Below are positions 1 to 8,062 of a stretch of 64,000 nt of DNA, in pieces (position 1 is the first letter of the stretch; every line of letters starts with the position of its first letter). The stretch spans positions 806,001-870,000 of the forward strand of contig CAWKDZ010000002.1 of NCBI GenBank assembly GCA_963848525.1. Direction: 5' to 3'. Source of the DNA: JACCTU01 sp963848525. Lineage in GTDB: Bacteria > Actinomycetota > Thermoleophilia > Gaiellales > Gaiellaceae. A program made the translations under genes and the position numbers. Under the pieces are notes generated by a model. That model was not told where the DNA came from and did not search any database. It saw only the letters and a program-made list of their open reading frames with translations.

Positions 1-61
1 CGCCGGACTCAAAATCCGGTGGCCCGTGAGGGTCGTGTGGGTTCGATTCCCACCTTCGGCA
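1..61 (+). tRNA. tRNA-Leu (anticodon CAA), 3' part
   Basis: The window opens inside a class II tRNA. Anticodon stem 3-7/15-19 closes a loop at 8-14 with anticodon CAA (10-12), which reads the leucine codon UUG. The 17-nt variable region (20-36) fits the long variable arm of leucine and serine tRNAs. T stem 37-41/49-53 carries the loop TTCGATT. The 3' acceptor strand is 54-60 with discriminator A61, and no CCA is encoded. The 5' acceptor strand and D arm lie before the window. Confidence 0.93.
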
Positions 62-74
62 TGCTTCCCCGCAC

Positions 75-1115
75 ATGCGCATCGGCGTCCTCACCGGCGG
101 AGGCGACTGCCCGGGGCTGAACGCGGTCATCCGCGCGGTCGCCCGGCGGTCGTTCGCCCGCGGCCACGAGGTCGTCGGCGTCCAGGACGGCTGGCGCGGG
201 CTCGTCGAGGGGCTGTTCGAGCAGCTCGGGCCACGCGAGATCTCGGGACTGCTGCCGCGCGGCGGGACGATCCTCGGCACGACCCGGACGAACCCGTTCA
301 AGACCGACTCCGTCGACCGCGTGCTCGAGCACTTCAAGGCGGAGCGGCTCGACGCGCTCGTCGCGATCGGCGGCGAGGACACGCTCGGCGTCGCGGCCCG
401 TCTCTACCGCGAGCACGAGTTCCCGGTCGTCGGCGTGCCCAAGACGATCGACAACGACCTCGCCGCGACCGACTACACCTTCGGCTTCGACACCGCGGTG
501 TCGATCGCCACCGAGGCGATCGACCGCCTGCACACGACGGCCGAGTCGCACAACCGCGTCATGGTCGTGGAGGTGATGGGCCGGCACACCGGCTGGATCG
601 CCGTGATGAGCGGGATCGCCGGCGGAGCGGACGTGATCCTGATCCCCGAGCACCCGATCACCGTCGAACAGGCCTGCACCGAGCTCCGACGGCGGCACGA
701 GCGCGGCCTGGACTTCTCGATCGTCGTCGTCAGCGAGGGCTACGAGCTCACCTACGAGTCGGGCGAGAGCCGGCTCGTCGGCGAGGAGGCGAGCGCCACC
801 GACCAGTTCGGCCACGTCAAGCTCGGCGGGGTCGGCGGCGAGCTGGCGCGCGAGATCGAGCAGCGCACGGGCTACGAGACGCGCGTGACCGTGCTCGGGC
901 ACGTGCAGCGCGGAGGCACGCCCACGGCGCGTGACCGCGTGCTCGCGACGCGCTACGGCCTCAAGGCGGCCGATCTCGTGCAGGCAGGCACCTTCGGCCG
1001 CATGGCCGCGCTCCACGGCGACGACATCGTCGACGTCTCGCTCGACGAGGCGACCGCCGAGCTGAAGACCGTGCCGCCGGGCTGGTACGAGGTCGCGCGC
1101 GCGTTCTTCGGCTGA
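75..1115 (+). CDS. pfp: 6-phosphofructokinase, PPi-dependent type
   Basis: This enzyme phosphorylates fructose 6-phosphate in glycolysis. The 346-aa protein has the nucleotide-loop start GVLTGGGDCPGLN (residues 4-16), GGEDT at 99-103, PKTIDND at 122-128 and MGRHTGW further on. Two residues decide the phosphoryl donor in this family. Asp102 replaces the Gly104 of ATP-dependent E. coli PfkA, and Lys123 replaces Gly124. Both changes mark the PPi-dependent enzymes, as in Amycolatopsis, so I infer a reversible PPi-PFK. The ATG lies 13 bases after the tRNA. No downstream gene runs with it; two hairpins follow. Confidence 0.92.
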   Translation: MRIGVLTGGGDCPGLNAVIRAVARRSFARGHEVVGVQDGWRGLVEGLFEQLGPREISGLLPRGGTILGTTRTNPFKTDSVDRVLEHFKAERLDALVAIGGEDTLGVAARLYREHEFPVVGVPKTIDNDLAATDYTFGFDTAVSIATEAIDRLHTTAESHNRVMVVEVMGRHTGWIAVMSGIAGGADVILIPEHPITVEQACTELRRRHERGLDFSIVVVSEGYELTYESGESRLVGEEASATDQFGHVKLGGVGGELAREIEQRTGYETRVTVLGHVQRGGTPTARDRVLATRYGLKAADLVQAGTFGRMAALHGDDIVDVSLDEATAELKTVPPGWYEVARAFFG

Positions 1116-1123
1116 GTTCCGCA

Positions 1124-1155
1124 GGTCGCGAATCCGCTCGCGCGGATCCGCGACC
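1124..1155. terminator. Inverted repeat after pfp
   Basis: GGTCGCG-AATCCGC (1124-1137) pairs with GCGGATCCGCGACC (1142-1155) around a TCGC loop, with one mismatch. It sits between the convergent ends of pfp and the spermidine-synthase-like gene. No T-run follows, so it is a candidate Rho-independent-like or stabilising hairpin only. Confidence 0.5.
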
Positions 1156-1171
1156 GCGAGAATCCCTGAAG

Positions 1172-1190
1172 GCGGCCGCTTCGCGGCCGC
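1172..1190. terminator. GC-rich hairpin between convergent genes
   Basis: GCGGCCGC (1172-1179) and GCGGCCGC (1183-1190) form a perfect 8-bp stem with a TTC loop. With the hairpin at 1124 it fills the gap between two converging genes, which suits bidirectional termination. There is no T tract. Confidence 0.5.
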
Positions 1191-1211
1191 GGCCTCAGCG
1201 TTCCATCAACG

Positions 1212-2822
1212 CTAATCGACGACGAGCAGCGAGTCCGTCGGCGCGTAGTCGTCGGTCAGGACCGGAACGTCGCCCGTCGGGATGAGCCGCTCGTAGCGGC
1301 GGTTGATCGCCCGCGTCAGGTCGGGCGCCCGGGGGTGCTCCTCGCGCACCTCGTTCCAGCGCTCGAGCAGGAAGGAGCGCGACGGGAGCGCGCCCTGCGT
1401 GGCGACGACGATGATGTTGCGGATCGACTGCGTGTCGCGCTGGTAGTCGACCGGGTGCACGCCGACGCTCGGGAAGACCGATCGGTAGGTCTTGTAGAAC
1501 GAGCGGAACAGCTTCGAGTTCTCGCCCTCGAGCGCGCCGATGATGTTCGCGACGAGGATCCCGCCCGGCGCGAGCCGCTCCTGCGCGAGCTGGAGGAACT
1601 CCTGGGTCGCGAGATGGAACGGGAGCGAGTCGGCGTAGTAGGCGTCGAGGACGATTGCGTCCCAGCGCCGCTCGTCCTTGACGAGGTAGCGGCGGCCGTC
1701 CTCGACCTCGACGGCGAGGCGCGGGCTGTTCGGCAGCGCGAACCAACGGCGGGCGACGTCGACGACCTCGGGGTCGATCTCGACCGCCTGCATCCGGACC
1801 TCGGGGAAGTCGCGCCAGAGGCGCTTCGGCGCCGAGCCGCCCCCGAGCCCGACGAAGAGCACGTTCCGTGCCGACGGCCGGTAGGCGTGGACGAGGGAGA
1901 GGTAGTCGACGTACTCGAACGGCGTCACGAACGGCTGGTCGAGCTCCATCGCGCTCTGGAAGGAGCTGTCGAAGCGCAGGTAGCGGGACGTCTCGTCGTC
2001 GACGACCGCGATCGAGTGGTAGGCGCTGTCCTTGCGGTAGCGGACGTCGAAGCCCTCGGCGGCGTAGTCGGCCGAGCCGACGACGCTGCCCTCGCGCAGC
2101 CGGTAGACCGGCGAGTAGTTCTCCGCCGCCGCCGCGCTCAGCGTCCCACCCTGCTCCGGCGCAAGCGAGGAGGAAAGCGCGGCCGCCGCCGCCGCAGCCG
2201 CCAGCGCGGCGACGCCGACGATCGGCAGCGTGCGCGCGGCAGCGACGAGCGCCGTGCCCCCGAGCAGGACGGCGGCCCCGAGGGCGAGCAGCTGGTCCGT
2301 GCCGAGCTCGGGGATGAGCACGAACGCGGTCGCGAACGTGCCGACGATGCTGCCGACCGTGGAGACCGCGAAGAGGCGGCCCGCCGTCCGCCCGAGCGTC
2401 AGCATCGAATGCGTCGCGATCCGGACGGCGACGGGCGTCACAGCCGCGAGCACGACGCTCGCCGGACCGAAGAGGATCGTCGCGGCCACCAACGGGTTCA
2501 GGCGTGCGCCCGGGTCCCACTCGACGACCCAACGGAGCACGCGCTCGTCGACGAACGGGATCGCGAGCACGAGCAGTGCGCCGAGCGCCATCACGCCGAG
2601 GAGCAGGCGGATGGACGGCCACCGGTCCGCGAGCACGCCGCCGATCCAGTAGCCGATCGCGAGCCCGGTCAGGACGACGCCGATCAGCGCGCCCCAGACG
2701 TAGAGCGAGTTGCCGAAGAACGGCGCCAGCACGCGGCTCGACGCGATCTCGACCCCGAGCAGCACCGCGCCCGAGACGAAGACGGCGAAGAACAGCGACC
2801 CCCGCTCGAGCCCGGCTCTCAC
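1212..2822 (-). CDS. Spermidine synthase-like methyltransferase-fold protein with N-terminal membrane domain
   Basis: The protein has 536 aa. The N-terminal half is hydrophobic, with about seven membrane segments starting SLFFAVFVSGAVLLGVE, as in the fused permease/polyamine-synthase family. The C-terminal half has the Rossmann fold of spermidine synthases: NVLFVGLGGGSAPKRL binds the nucleoside, AVEIDPEVVDVAR follows, and DAIVLDAYYADSLPFHL matches the active-site loop. The GTG start overlaps the stop of the upstream gene as GTGA, so I used it and not farther upstream in-frame starts. Substrate is unknown; many fused members have no proven aminopropyltransferase activity. Confidence 0.82.
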   Translation of the reverse strand: MRAGLERGSLFFAVFVSGAVLLGVEIASSRVLAPFFGNSLYVWGALIGVVLTGLAIGYWIGGVLADRWPSIRLLLGVMALGALLVLAIPFVDERVLRWVVEWDPGARLNPLVAATILFGPASVVLAAVTPVAVRIATHSMLTLGRTAGRLFAVSTVGSIVGTFATAFVLIPELGTDQLLALGAAVLLGGTALVAAARTLPIVGVAALAAAAAAAALSSSLAPEQGGTLSAAAAENYSPVYRLREGSVVGSADYAAEGFDVRYRKDSAYHSIAVVDDETSRYLRFDSSFQSAMELDQPFVTPFEYVDYLSLVHAYRPSARNVLFVGLGGGSAPKRLWRDFPEVRMQAVEIDPEVVDVARRWFALPNSPRLAVEVEDGRRYLVKDERRWDAIVLDAYYADSLPFHLATQEFLQLAQERLAPGGILVANIIGALEGENSKLFRSFYKTYRSVFPSVGVHPVDYQRDTQSIRNIIVVATQGALPSRSFLLERWNEVREEHPRAPDLTRAINRRYERLIPTGDVPVLTDDYAPTDSLLVVD

Positions 2823-3904
2823 GTCCCGGAAGGTAGCTGGAGTTGCGTCAGCTCCACCCGCGGCGTCGCGGCGTCGCGCTCCGTCAGCTCCTTCGTGTCG
2901 CGCACGGTCCACGTGAACGGCACCACCAGCAGGAGCAGCGTCACGGGAGCGAACGCCGTGAACCGTGCCGCCAGGACCGCGAGCACGGGGACGACCGGCA
3001 GCACGTAGCCGTCGAAGTGCATCGTCACCGGCAACAGCGCGAGGAGGTAGGCGAGCGCGAACGAGCCGAGCACGACGTCCTCTCGCTTGCGGCGCACGAG
3101 CGCGACTGCCAGCCCGACCAGGGCGACGACCAGCACGGGGCCGAGCGATTCCCAGAGGACCTCGCCGGCTCCGAGCGGCGCGAACTCGCCCTGGAACGCG
3201 CGCTCGAGCCCGCGCCGGACGTCGGCGGCAGCCTCTCCCGCGTGCACGAGCGCGAACGGCGACGCGAGCACGAACGTCGCGAGCCCGAGCCCGCCTGCGT
3301 ACGCCAGGCGTCGCCACGAGCCCCAGCCGACGACGAGGATCGGCACCGCCAGCAGCAACCCCGGCCAGCTCGCGGCCAGAGCAAGCCCCGCGACGCCGCC
3401 GGCGACCTCGACTCGACCCGAGAGCAGGAGCGCGAGCGCAACAGTCACGAGCGTCGTCAGCAGGACATCGGCGACCGCGAAGCGCGAAGACGCGACGTGG
3501 ACGCCCGCAACACCGACGATCGCGGCCGCGACGCCGCCGGCGACGAGACCGTACGACTGCTGCCCGAGCCACCAGGTCGCCGCGATCCCGACGAGGCCGG
3601 CGACGACCGAGACGAGTCGCCCCGTCAGGTACGACGGAACCTCCTGCCACGACTCGAAGGGCGCGAGCAGATAGAGGAGGAGGCTCGGCTGGTCGAAGTA
3701 CGGGTGCGGGTCGAAGCCGCCCCCGTGCGTCAGCTCCCACGCGCCCGGGACGACGTCGACCTCGCCGGGATGGAGCAGCTCCGGGAGCCCGTGGCGGATG
3801 CCGACGAGCCGCAGCGCGGCGGCGCCGACCAGGACGAGCGCGAGGACGGTCGGCGGCCCGCCCCAGCGGCTCTCGCGGTCCTCAGACTTCTGGGGGCTCT
3901 GCAC
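2819..3904 (-). CDS. GT39-like polytopic membrane glycosyltransferase
   Basis: The 361-aa protein has about nine hydrophobic segments. An early acidic loop (HPGEVDVVPGAW, then HPYFDQPSLLLYLL) resembles the catalytic first loop of the PMT/ArnT (GT39, GT-C) family, which moves sugars from lipid carriers on the outer face of the membrane. It is the middle gene of a three-gene operon, overlapping the TIM-barrel gene upstream by 23 bases and the spermidine-synthase-like gene downstream by 4. Donor and acceptor cannot be read from the sequence. Confidence 0.7.
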   Translation of the reverse strand: MQSPQKSEDRESRWGGPPTVLALVLVGAAALRLVGIRHGLPELLHPGEVDVVPGAWELTHGGGFDPHPYFDQPSLLLYLLAPFESWQEVPSYLTGRLVSVVAGLVGIAATWWLGQQSYGLVAGGVAAAIVGVAGVHVASSRFAVADVLLTTLVTVALALLLSGRVEVAGGVAGLALAASWPGLLLAVPILVVGWGSWRRLAYAGGLGLATFVLASPFALVHAGEAAADVRRGLERAFQGEFAPLGAGEVLWESLGPVLVVALVGLAVALVRRKREDVVLGSFALAYLLALLPVTMHFDGYVLPVVPVLAVLAARFTAFAPVTLLLLVVPFTWTVRDTKELTERDAATPRVELTQLQLPSGT

Positions 3905-4478
3905 CCACGAGGGCGCGCACGTCGCGCGCGTCGACGAGGACCGCGTCGACTCCCGCTCGCTCGAGCGCGCTCACCTCGTCCCGGGACGCCGCCGCCAGGT
4001 GCGCGACCGCGAGCTTGCCGGCCGGCACGTCGGGGAGCAGCTCGAGCACGTGGTCGAGCGCGTCCACGTCGGGGTCGGGCGACTCGCCCGCGAGCAGGAA
4101 GATCTCCGGGTCGAGGTGCTCGAGCGTCTGCTGGAGCTCCTCCTCGTCGCGCACCTCGACGACGCAGTCGAGGCCGAGGTCGAGCACGCGCTCGTGGGCG
4201 TCGGCGAGCCGCTCCCAGTCCTCCCCGTAGCTCGCGGTGACGAGCAGGAAGGCATCCGCCCCGGCCGCGTCCGCGGAGTCGGGCTCGCTCGCGCCCCAGA
4301 GCACGGGCAGCTCCGTCGCGGCGCGCAGCCCGGCCACGGCCGCCCGGACGACGAGCCCGTCGGCACCCTGCTCCTCGGCGGCCCGCGCGGCTTCGGGATC
4401 GCGGGCTTCGACGAGCACCGAGATGCCGTCGCCCTCCGAGATCGCCTGGCTGAGCCGGCGCGGACTTCGCTCGTTCAC
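3882..4478 (-). CDS. IGPS-like TIM-barrel protein lacking the catalytic residues
   Basis: The 198-aa protein aligns with the second half of indole-3-glycerol phosphate synthase: ADAFLLVTASYGEDWERL, then the recognisable VVEVRDEEELQQTL, and a C-terminal SALERAGVDAVLVDARD. The key IGPS residues seem to be gone: there is no KDF lysine, no NRDL and no SESGI, and the N-terminal SPSKG segment is missing. It is shorter than real TrpC (about 260 aa). I infer a non-enzymatic or repurposed barrel. It starts at GTG and heads the operon with the GT39-like gene. Confidence 0.6.
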   Translation of the reverse strand: MNERSPRRLSQAISEGDGISVLVEARDPEAARAAEEQGADGLVVRAAVAGLRAATELPVLWGASEPDSADAAGADAFLLVTASYGEDWERLADAHERVLDLGLDCVVEVRDEEELQQTLEHLDPEIFLLAGESPDPDVDALDHVLELLPDVPAGKLAVAHLAAASRDEVSALERAGVDAVLVDARDVRALVGAEPPEV

Positions 4479-4487
4479 GCGCGCGGG

Positions 4488-4493
4488 ATGCTA
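4488..4493 (-). promoter_or_regulatory. -10 hexamer TAGCAT of the TIM-barrel operon
   Basis: TAGCAT ends 9 bases before the GTG at 4478, which predicts a 5' UTR of about 2-3 bases. It belongs to the leaderless-type set described in the findings. Confidence 0.5.
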
Positions 4494-4507
4494 ACGGGCG
4501 GACGCGC

Positions 4508-5110
4508 GTGGCAGACTCGGGGCCGATGGCGGAGCAGAACGTGGCGTTGCGCGTCTCAGACGCCGACCGCGAGCGGACGGTGGCCGTCCTGGGCGAGCAC
4601 CATGCCGCCGGCCGGCTCTCGTACGAGGAGTTCGTCGAGCGCATGGACAGCGCCTACGAAGCGCGGACGCAGGCCGAGCTCGACCGCTTGACGACGGACC
4701 TCCCCGCCCCGACCGGCCCGCCGCCCGAGCGTAAGCGCCGCTGGGTCGTGTCGATCATGGGCGGCACGGACCGGACCGAGGAGCTCGCCGACGAGCACGT
4801 CGTCCTCGACGTCATGGGCGGCAGCGACCTCGACCTCCGGCACGCACGCTTCCCCACAGGCGAGGCGCGCGTGACCGCGGTCGCGATCATGGGCGGCTCG
4901 GACATCTGGGTGCCTGAGGGCGCGCGTGTCGAGCTGAGCGGGTTCGCGCTGATGGGCGGCAACGACAACCGCGTCCCGCCCGGCGGCGACGGCCCGCTGG
5001 TCCGCGTGCGCGCGTGGTCGCTGATGGGCGGCATCGACGTGCGTACCGGGACGCGGCGCCGCGACCGAAAGCACGGGCTGCCGCCGCCTCCGCCGCCGCT
5101 GCCGCGCTAG
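4508..5110 (+). CDS. DUF1707 / LiaF-C-like protein
   Basis: The protein is 200 aa from GTG 4508, or 194 aa from ATG 4526; neither start has a good Shine-Dalgarno. An N-terminal DUF1707 domain (LRVSDADRERTVAVLGEHHAAGRL onward) is followed by a repeat-rich domain with MGGSD/MGGND/MGGID motifs, like the C-terminal domain of LiaF-type cell-wall stress proteins (DUF2154). The tail is proline-rich (PPPPPPLPR). There is no membrane segment. A role in envelope stress sensing is inference from the families. It is divergent from the TIM-barrel operon, and its stop overlaps that of the next gene as CTAG. Confidence 0.78.
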   Translation: MADSGPMAEQNVALRVSDADRERTVAVLGEHHAAGRLSYEEFVERMDSAYEARTQAELDRLTTDLPAPTGPPPERKRRWVVSIMGGTDRTEELADEHVVLDVMGGSDLDLRHARFPTGEARVTAVAIMGGSDIWVPEGARVELSGFALMGGNDNRVPPGGDGPLVRVRAWSLMGGIDVRTGTRRRDRKHGLPPPPPPLPR

Positions 5111-5772
5111 GCGACGGCGTCGAGGAACTCGCCGATCGCGCGCGTCGTCGCCTCCGGCGCCGTCTCGAGCAGGTTGTGCTCGCCGGCGATCTCCTGCACC
5201 GCCGCGCTCGGGATCAGCCGACGAAATCGCGCGACGTCGCCGGCCCGTCGGTCGACGGCTGGCACCGTCGCCACAAGCAGGAGGATCGGCACACCCGCGG
5301 CCGCGACGGCGGGAAGGGCCTCGATTCCCGGCTCGACGTCGACGCCGTGAAACGCCTGCGCCGCCAGCTCGGGCTCGACGAAGTCGACGTCGGCGAACTG
5401 CGCGCGGCGCTCGTCCAACGTCGGGATCGCCTCGTAGGTCTGGTACCCGACGTCGATCAGGACGAGTCCGCGCAACCGTCGCGGCTCGAGGCGCGCGCCG
5501 ACGTTGCCGCCCCACGAGAAGCCGACAAGCGTGAACGAATCGATGCCGCGCGCGGCCAGCGTCCGCTCCACTGCTCCGGCGAGCTGGGTGGGAAGCATTC
5601 CTTCGGCGGCATCCGGCGCGGATGCGCCCCACCCCGGCATCGCAGGCGCAAGCACGCGAACGTGGTGCTCCTCGGCCCAGTGTTTCGCCGCGCGTTCTAC
5701 GAGCCGAGGCCCGGCAGGCCCGAGCCCGTGCAGGAAGACGACGGGGCGCCCGCCGGCGTCTCCCCACTCCAG
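5107..5772 (-). CDS. Alpha/beta hydrolase
   Basis: The 221-aa protein has the oxyanion segment VVFLHGLGPAG, the nucleophile elbow LVGFSWGGN (Ser) and a late EIAGEHNLLETAP with the catalytic His. This is the alpha/beta hydrolase fold; substrate is unknown. The start is odd. Homology begins at LEWGD, and no ATG, GTG or TTG lies in frame just upstream. The best candidate is a CTG at 5770-5772, 5 bases after the stop of the dehydrogenase-like gene, suggesting coupled translation. It is the last gene of the deoC operon. Confidence 0.78.
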   Translation of the reverse strand: MEWGDAGGRPVVFLHGLGPAGPRLVERAAKHWAEEHHVRVLAPAMPGWGASAPDAAEGMLPTQLAGAVERTLAARGIDSFTLVGFSWGGNVGARLEPRRLRGLVLIDVGYQTYEAIPTLDERRAQFADVDFVEPELAAQAFHGVDVEPGIEALPAVAAAGVPILLLVATVPAVDRRAGDVARFRRLIPSAAVQEIAGEHNLLETAPEATTRAIGEFLDAVA

Positions 5773-5777
5773 GACGT

Positions 5778-6578
5778 CTAGCGGCCGATCGGGTGCCAGA
5801 CGGTCTTCAGCTCGAGGAAGTCCGCGATCTGCCAGGGGCTCTGCCCGTCGGCGTCGCCTCGGACCACACGCTTGACGTTCTCCGCGGCCAGCCGCTCGAT
5901 GTCGGCGACCTCGCCGTCGGCGCCGGTGACGTCGATCGCGTTCACGTCCATGTGGCCCGCCAGCCACGGCGCGAGCTCGGAGCGGAAGCCGGTGAGGATG
6001 TTGACGGCCCCGCCAGGGACATCGGACGTGGCGAGGACCTCGGCCAGCTCGATCGCCGCGAGCGGACGCGACTCGGAGGCGAGCGCGAGCACGCCGTTCC
6101 CGCCCACGAGCGCCGGCGCCACGCGCGAGACGAGCCCGGCGAGCGGAGGCTCCTCCGGGGCGATGATCGCGACCACGCCCGTCGGCTCGGTCACGGTGAA
6201 GTTGAAGTACGGCCCCGCAACCGGGTTCGCGCCGCCGAGCACCTGCGGCAGCTTGTCGGCCCAGCCGGCGTACCAGACGAGCCGATCGATCGACGCGTCG
6301 ACCTCGGCCTCTCCGCTGCAGAGCTCGGCGAACTCGGCGCGACGCGACTCCATCATCTCGGCGACGCGGTACAGGACCTGCCCGCGGTTGTACGGCGTCA
6401 GCGCCGCCCACTTCTCGTGGCCGGCGCGCGCGGCGCGAACGGCGTCGCGCACGTCCTTGCGCGACGCGCGGGCGACGTTCTGCCCCTCGGCCTCGTACGT
6501 GCGGCCGGACTCGGAGCGCGGGAAGTCGCCGCCGATGAAGAGCTTGTAGGTCTTCTTGACCGGCAGGCGCTCAGCCAC
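5778..6578 (-). CDS. Truncated aldehyde dehydrogenase-like protein without catalytic cysteine
   Basis: The 266-aa protein matches only the N-terminal NAD-binding half of aldehyde dehydrogenases (about 490 aa): YKLFIGGDFPRSESGRTYE, RLVWYAGWADKLPQ, then TGVVAIIAPEEPPLAG. It ends before the catalytic domain, so the ELGGK glutamate and the active Cys are absent. It overlaps the full-length dehydrogenase by 8 bases. A deoC gene followed by a full and a half-length dehydrogenase is, to my knowledge, a recurrent actinobacterial arrangement, so it is probably a partner subunit and not a fragment. That role is inference. Confidence 0.75.
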   Translation of the reverse strand: MAERLPVKKTYKLFIGGDFPRSESGRTYEAEGQNVARASRKDVRDAVRAARAGHEKWAALTPYNRGQVLYRVAEMMESRRAEFAELCSGEAEVDASIDRLVWYAGWADKLPQVLGGANPVAGPYFNFTVTEPTGVVAIIAPEEPPLAGLVSRVAPALVGGNGVLALASESRPLAAIELAEVLATSDVPGGAVNILTGFRSELAPWLAGHMDVNAIDVTGADGEVADIERLAAENVKRVVRGDADGQSPWQIADFLELKTVWHPIGR

Positions 6579-8062
6579 CGAACGCCTCGCTGTCGAACTG
6601 CAGGTACGGCTCCAGCCCGTGCCGCCCGCCCTCGCGGCCGAAGCCCGATTCCTTGTAGCCGCCGAAGGGCGAGGTCGGGTCGAAGCGGTTGTACGTGTTC
6701 GCCCAGACGACGCCGGCCTCGAGCTGCTGCGCCATCCAGAGGATCCGCGACCCCTTCTCCGTCCAGACGCCCGCGCTGAGCCCGTACGGCGTGTTGTTCG
6801 CCTTCTCGACGGCCTCCTCCGGCGTGCGGAACGTCAGCACCGAAAGCACGGGGCCGAAGATCTCCTCCTGCGCGATCCGGTAGCTCTGCGCGACGTTCGT
6901 GAACACGGTCGGCACGAACCAGTAGCCCTTCTCGGGCAGACGGCACGGCGGCTGGTAGATCTCCGCGCCCTCGTCCTTGCCGGTCTCGACGAGCTCCGTG
7001 ATCTTCTCGAGCTGCATCTTCGAGTTGATCGCCCCGACGTCGGTGTTCTTGTCGAGCGGGTCGCCGACGCGCAGCGTCGTCAACCGCCGCTTCAGCTTCT
7101 CGATCAGCGGCTCGTAGATCGACTCCTGCACGAGCAGGCGCGAGCCTGCGCAGCAGACGTGGCCCTGGTTGAAGTAGATCCCGTTCACGATCCCCTCGAC
7201 CGCCTGATCGAGCGCGGCGTCGTCGAAGATCACGTTCGCGGCCTTGCCGCCGAGCTCGAGCGTGAGCCGCTTGCCGGTGCCGGCGAGCTCGCGCTGGATC
7301 GCCTTCCCGACCTCGGTCGAGCCGGTGAACGCGATCTTGTCGACGTCGTCGTGCTTGACGAGCGCCGCGCCGGTGCGCCCGTCGCCGGTGACGATGTTGA
7401 CGACGCCCGGCGGCAGCTCGGCCTGGCGCACCACGTCGCAGAAGAGCAGCGCCGAGAGCGGTGTCGTCTCCGCCGGCTTGAGCACGACCGTGTTCCCGCA
7501 GGCGAGCGCCGGCGCGATCTTCCACGCCAGCATCAGCAGCGGGAAGTTCCACGGGATGATCTGGCCGGCGACCCCGATCGGCTGCGGCCGCCGATTCGGG
7601 AACGCGTACTCGAGCTTGTCCGCCCAGCCCGCGTAGTAGAAGAAGTGCGCGGCCGCGAGCGGCAGGTCGACGTCGCGCGACTCCTTGATCGGCTTGCCGC
7701 CGTTGAGCGACTCGAGCACGGCGAACTCACGCGAGCGCTCCTGGAGGATGCGCGCGATCCGGAACAGGTACTTCGCGCGCTCTGCCGGCGCGAGCGTCGA
7801 CCAGCCGTTCGCGTACGCCTCGCGCGCCGCGCCCACAGCCGCGTCGACCTCCTCCGGCGTCGCCTGGCCGACCTCCGCGAGCGGCCTCTTCCGTGGCGGG
7901 GCTGATCGTCGTGTACGTCTCGCTCGGCTCGAGCCACTCGCCGCCGACGTAGTGGCCGTAGCGCGGCTCGAGCTGGACGATGTCGCGCGCCTCGGGCGCG
8001 GGCGCGTACGTCCACTCCGACGGGACCGGGGCGCGGTCCTGCTTGCGCTCGAGCTCAGTCAA
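6571..8062 (-). CDS. Aldehyde dehydrogenase (one-base frameshift near 7885)
   Basis: This oxidises an aldehyde with NAD(P), probably the acetaldehyde released by DeoC. Two reading frames make one 496-aa enzyme. The first 60 or so residues (from TTG 8062, MTELERKQDRAPVPSEW, then YGHYVGGEWLEPSE) are in one frame; the rest, from AAREAYANGW, is in the next. Removing one G at about 7885 gives ATEEPLAEVGQATPEEV, as expected for the family. Catalytic features are intact: LTLELGGKAANVIF, NQGHVCCAGSR with the active Cys, and EEIFGPVLSV. The TTG start overlaps the deoC stop. Sequencing error or recent mutation cannot be told apart here. Confidence 0.85.

Noticed and set aside
1335..3008. Long plus-strand open frame opposite the spermidine-synthase-like gene, and similar long opposite-strand frames such as 19785-21593 and 61844-63565.
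   Set aside because: They are antisense shadows in GC-rich DNA, rich in Arg, Ala and Asp with no recognisable domain, while the opposite strand encodes clear families.
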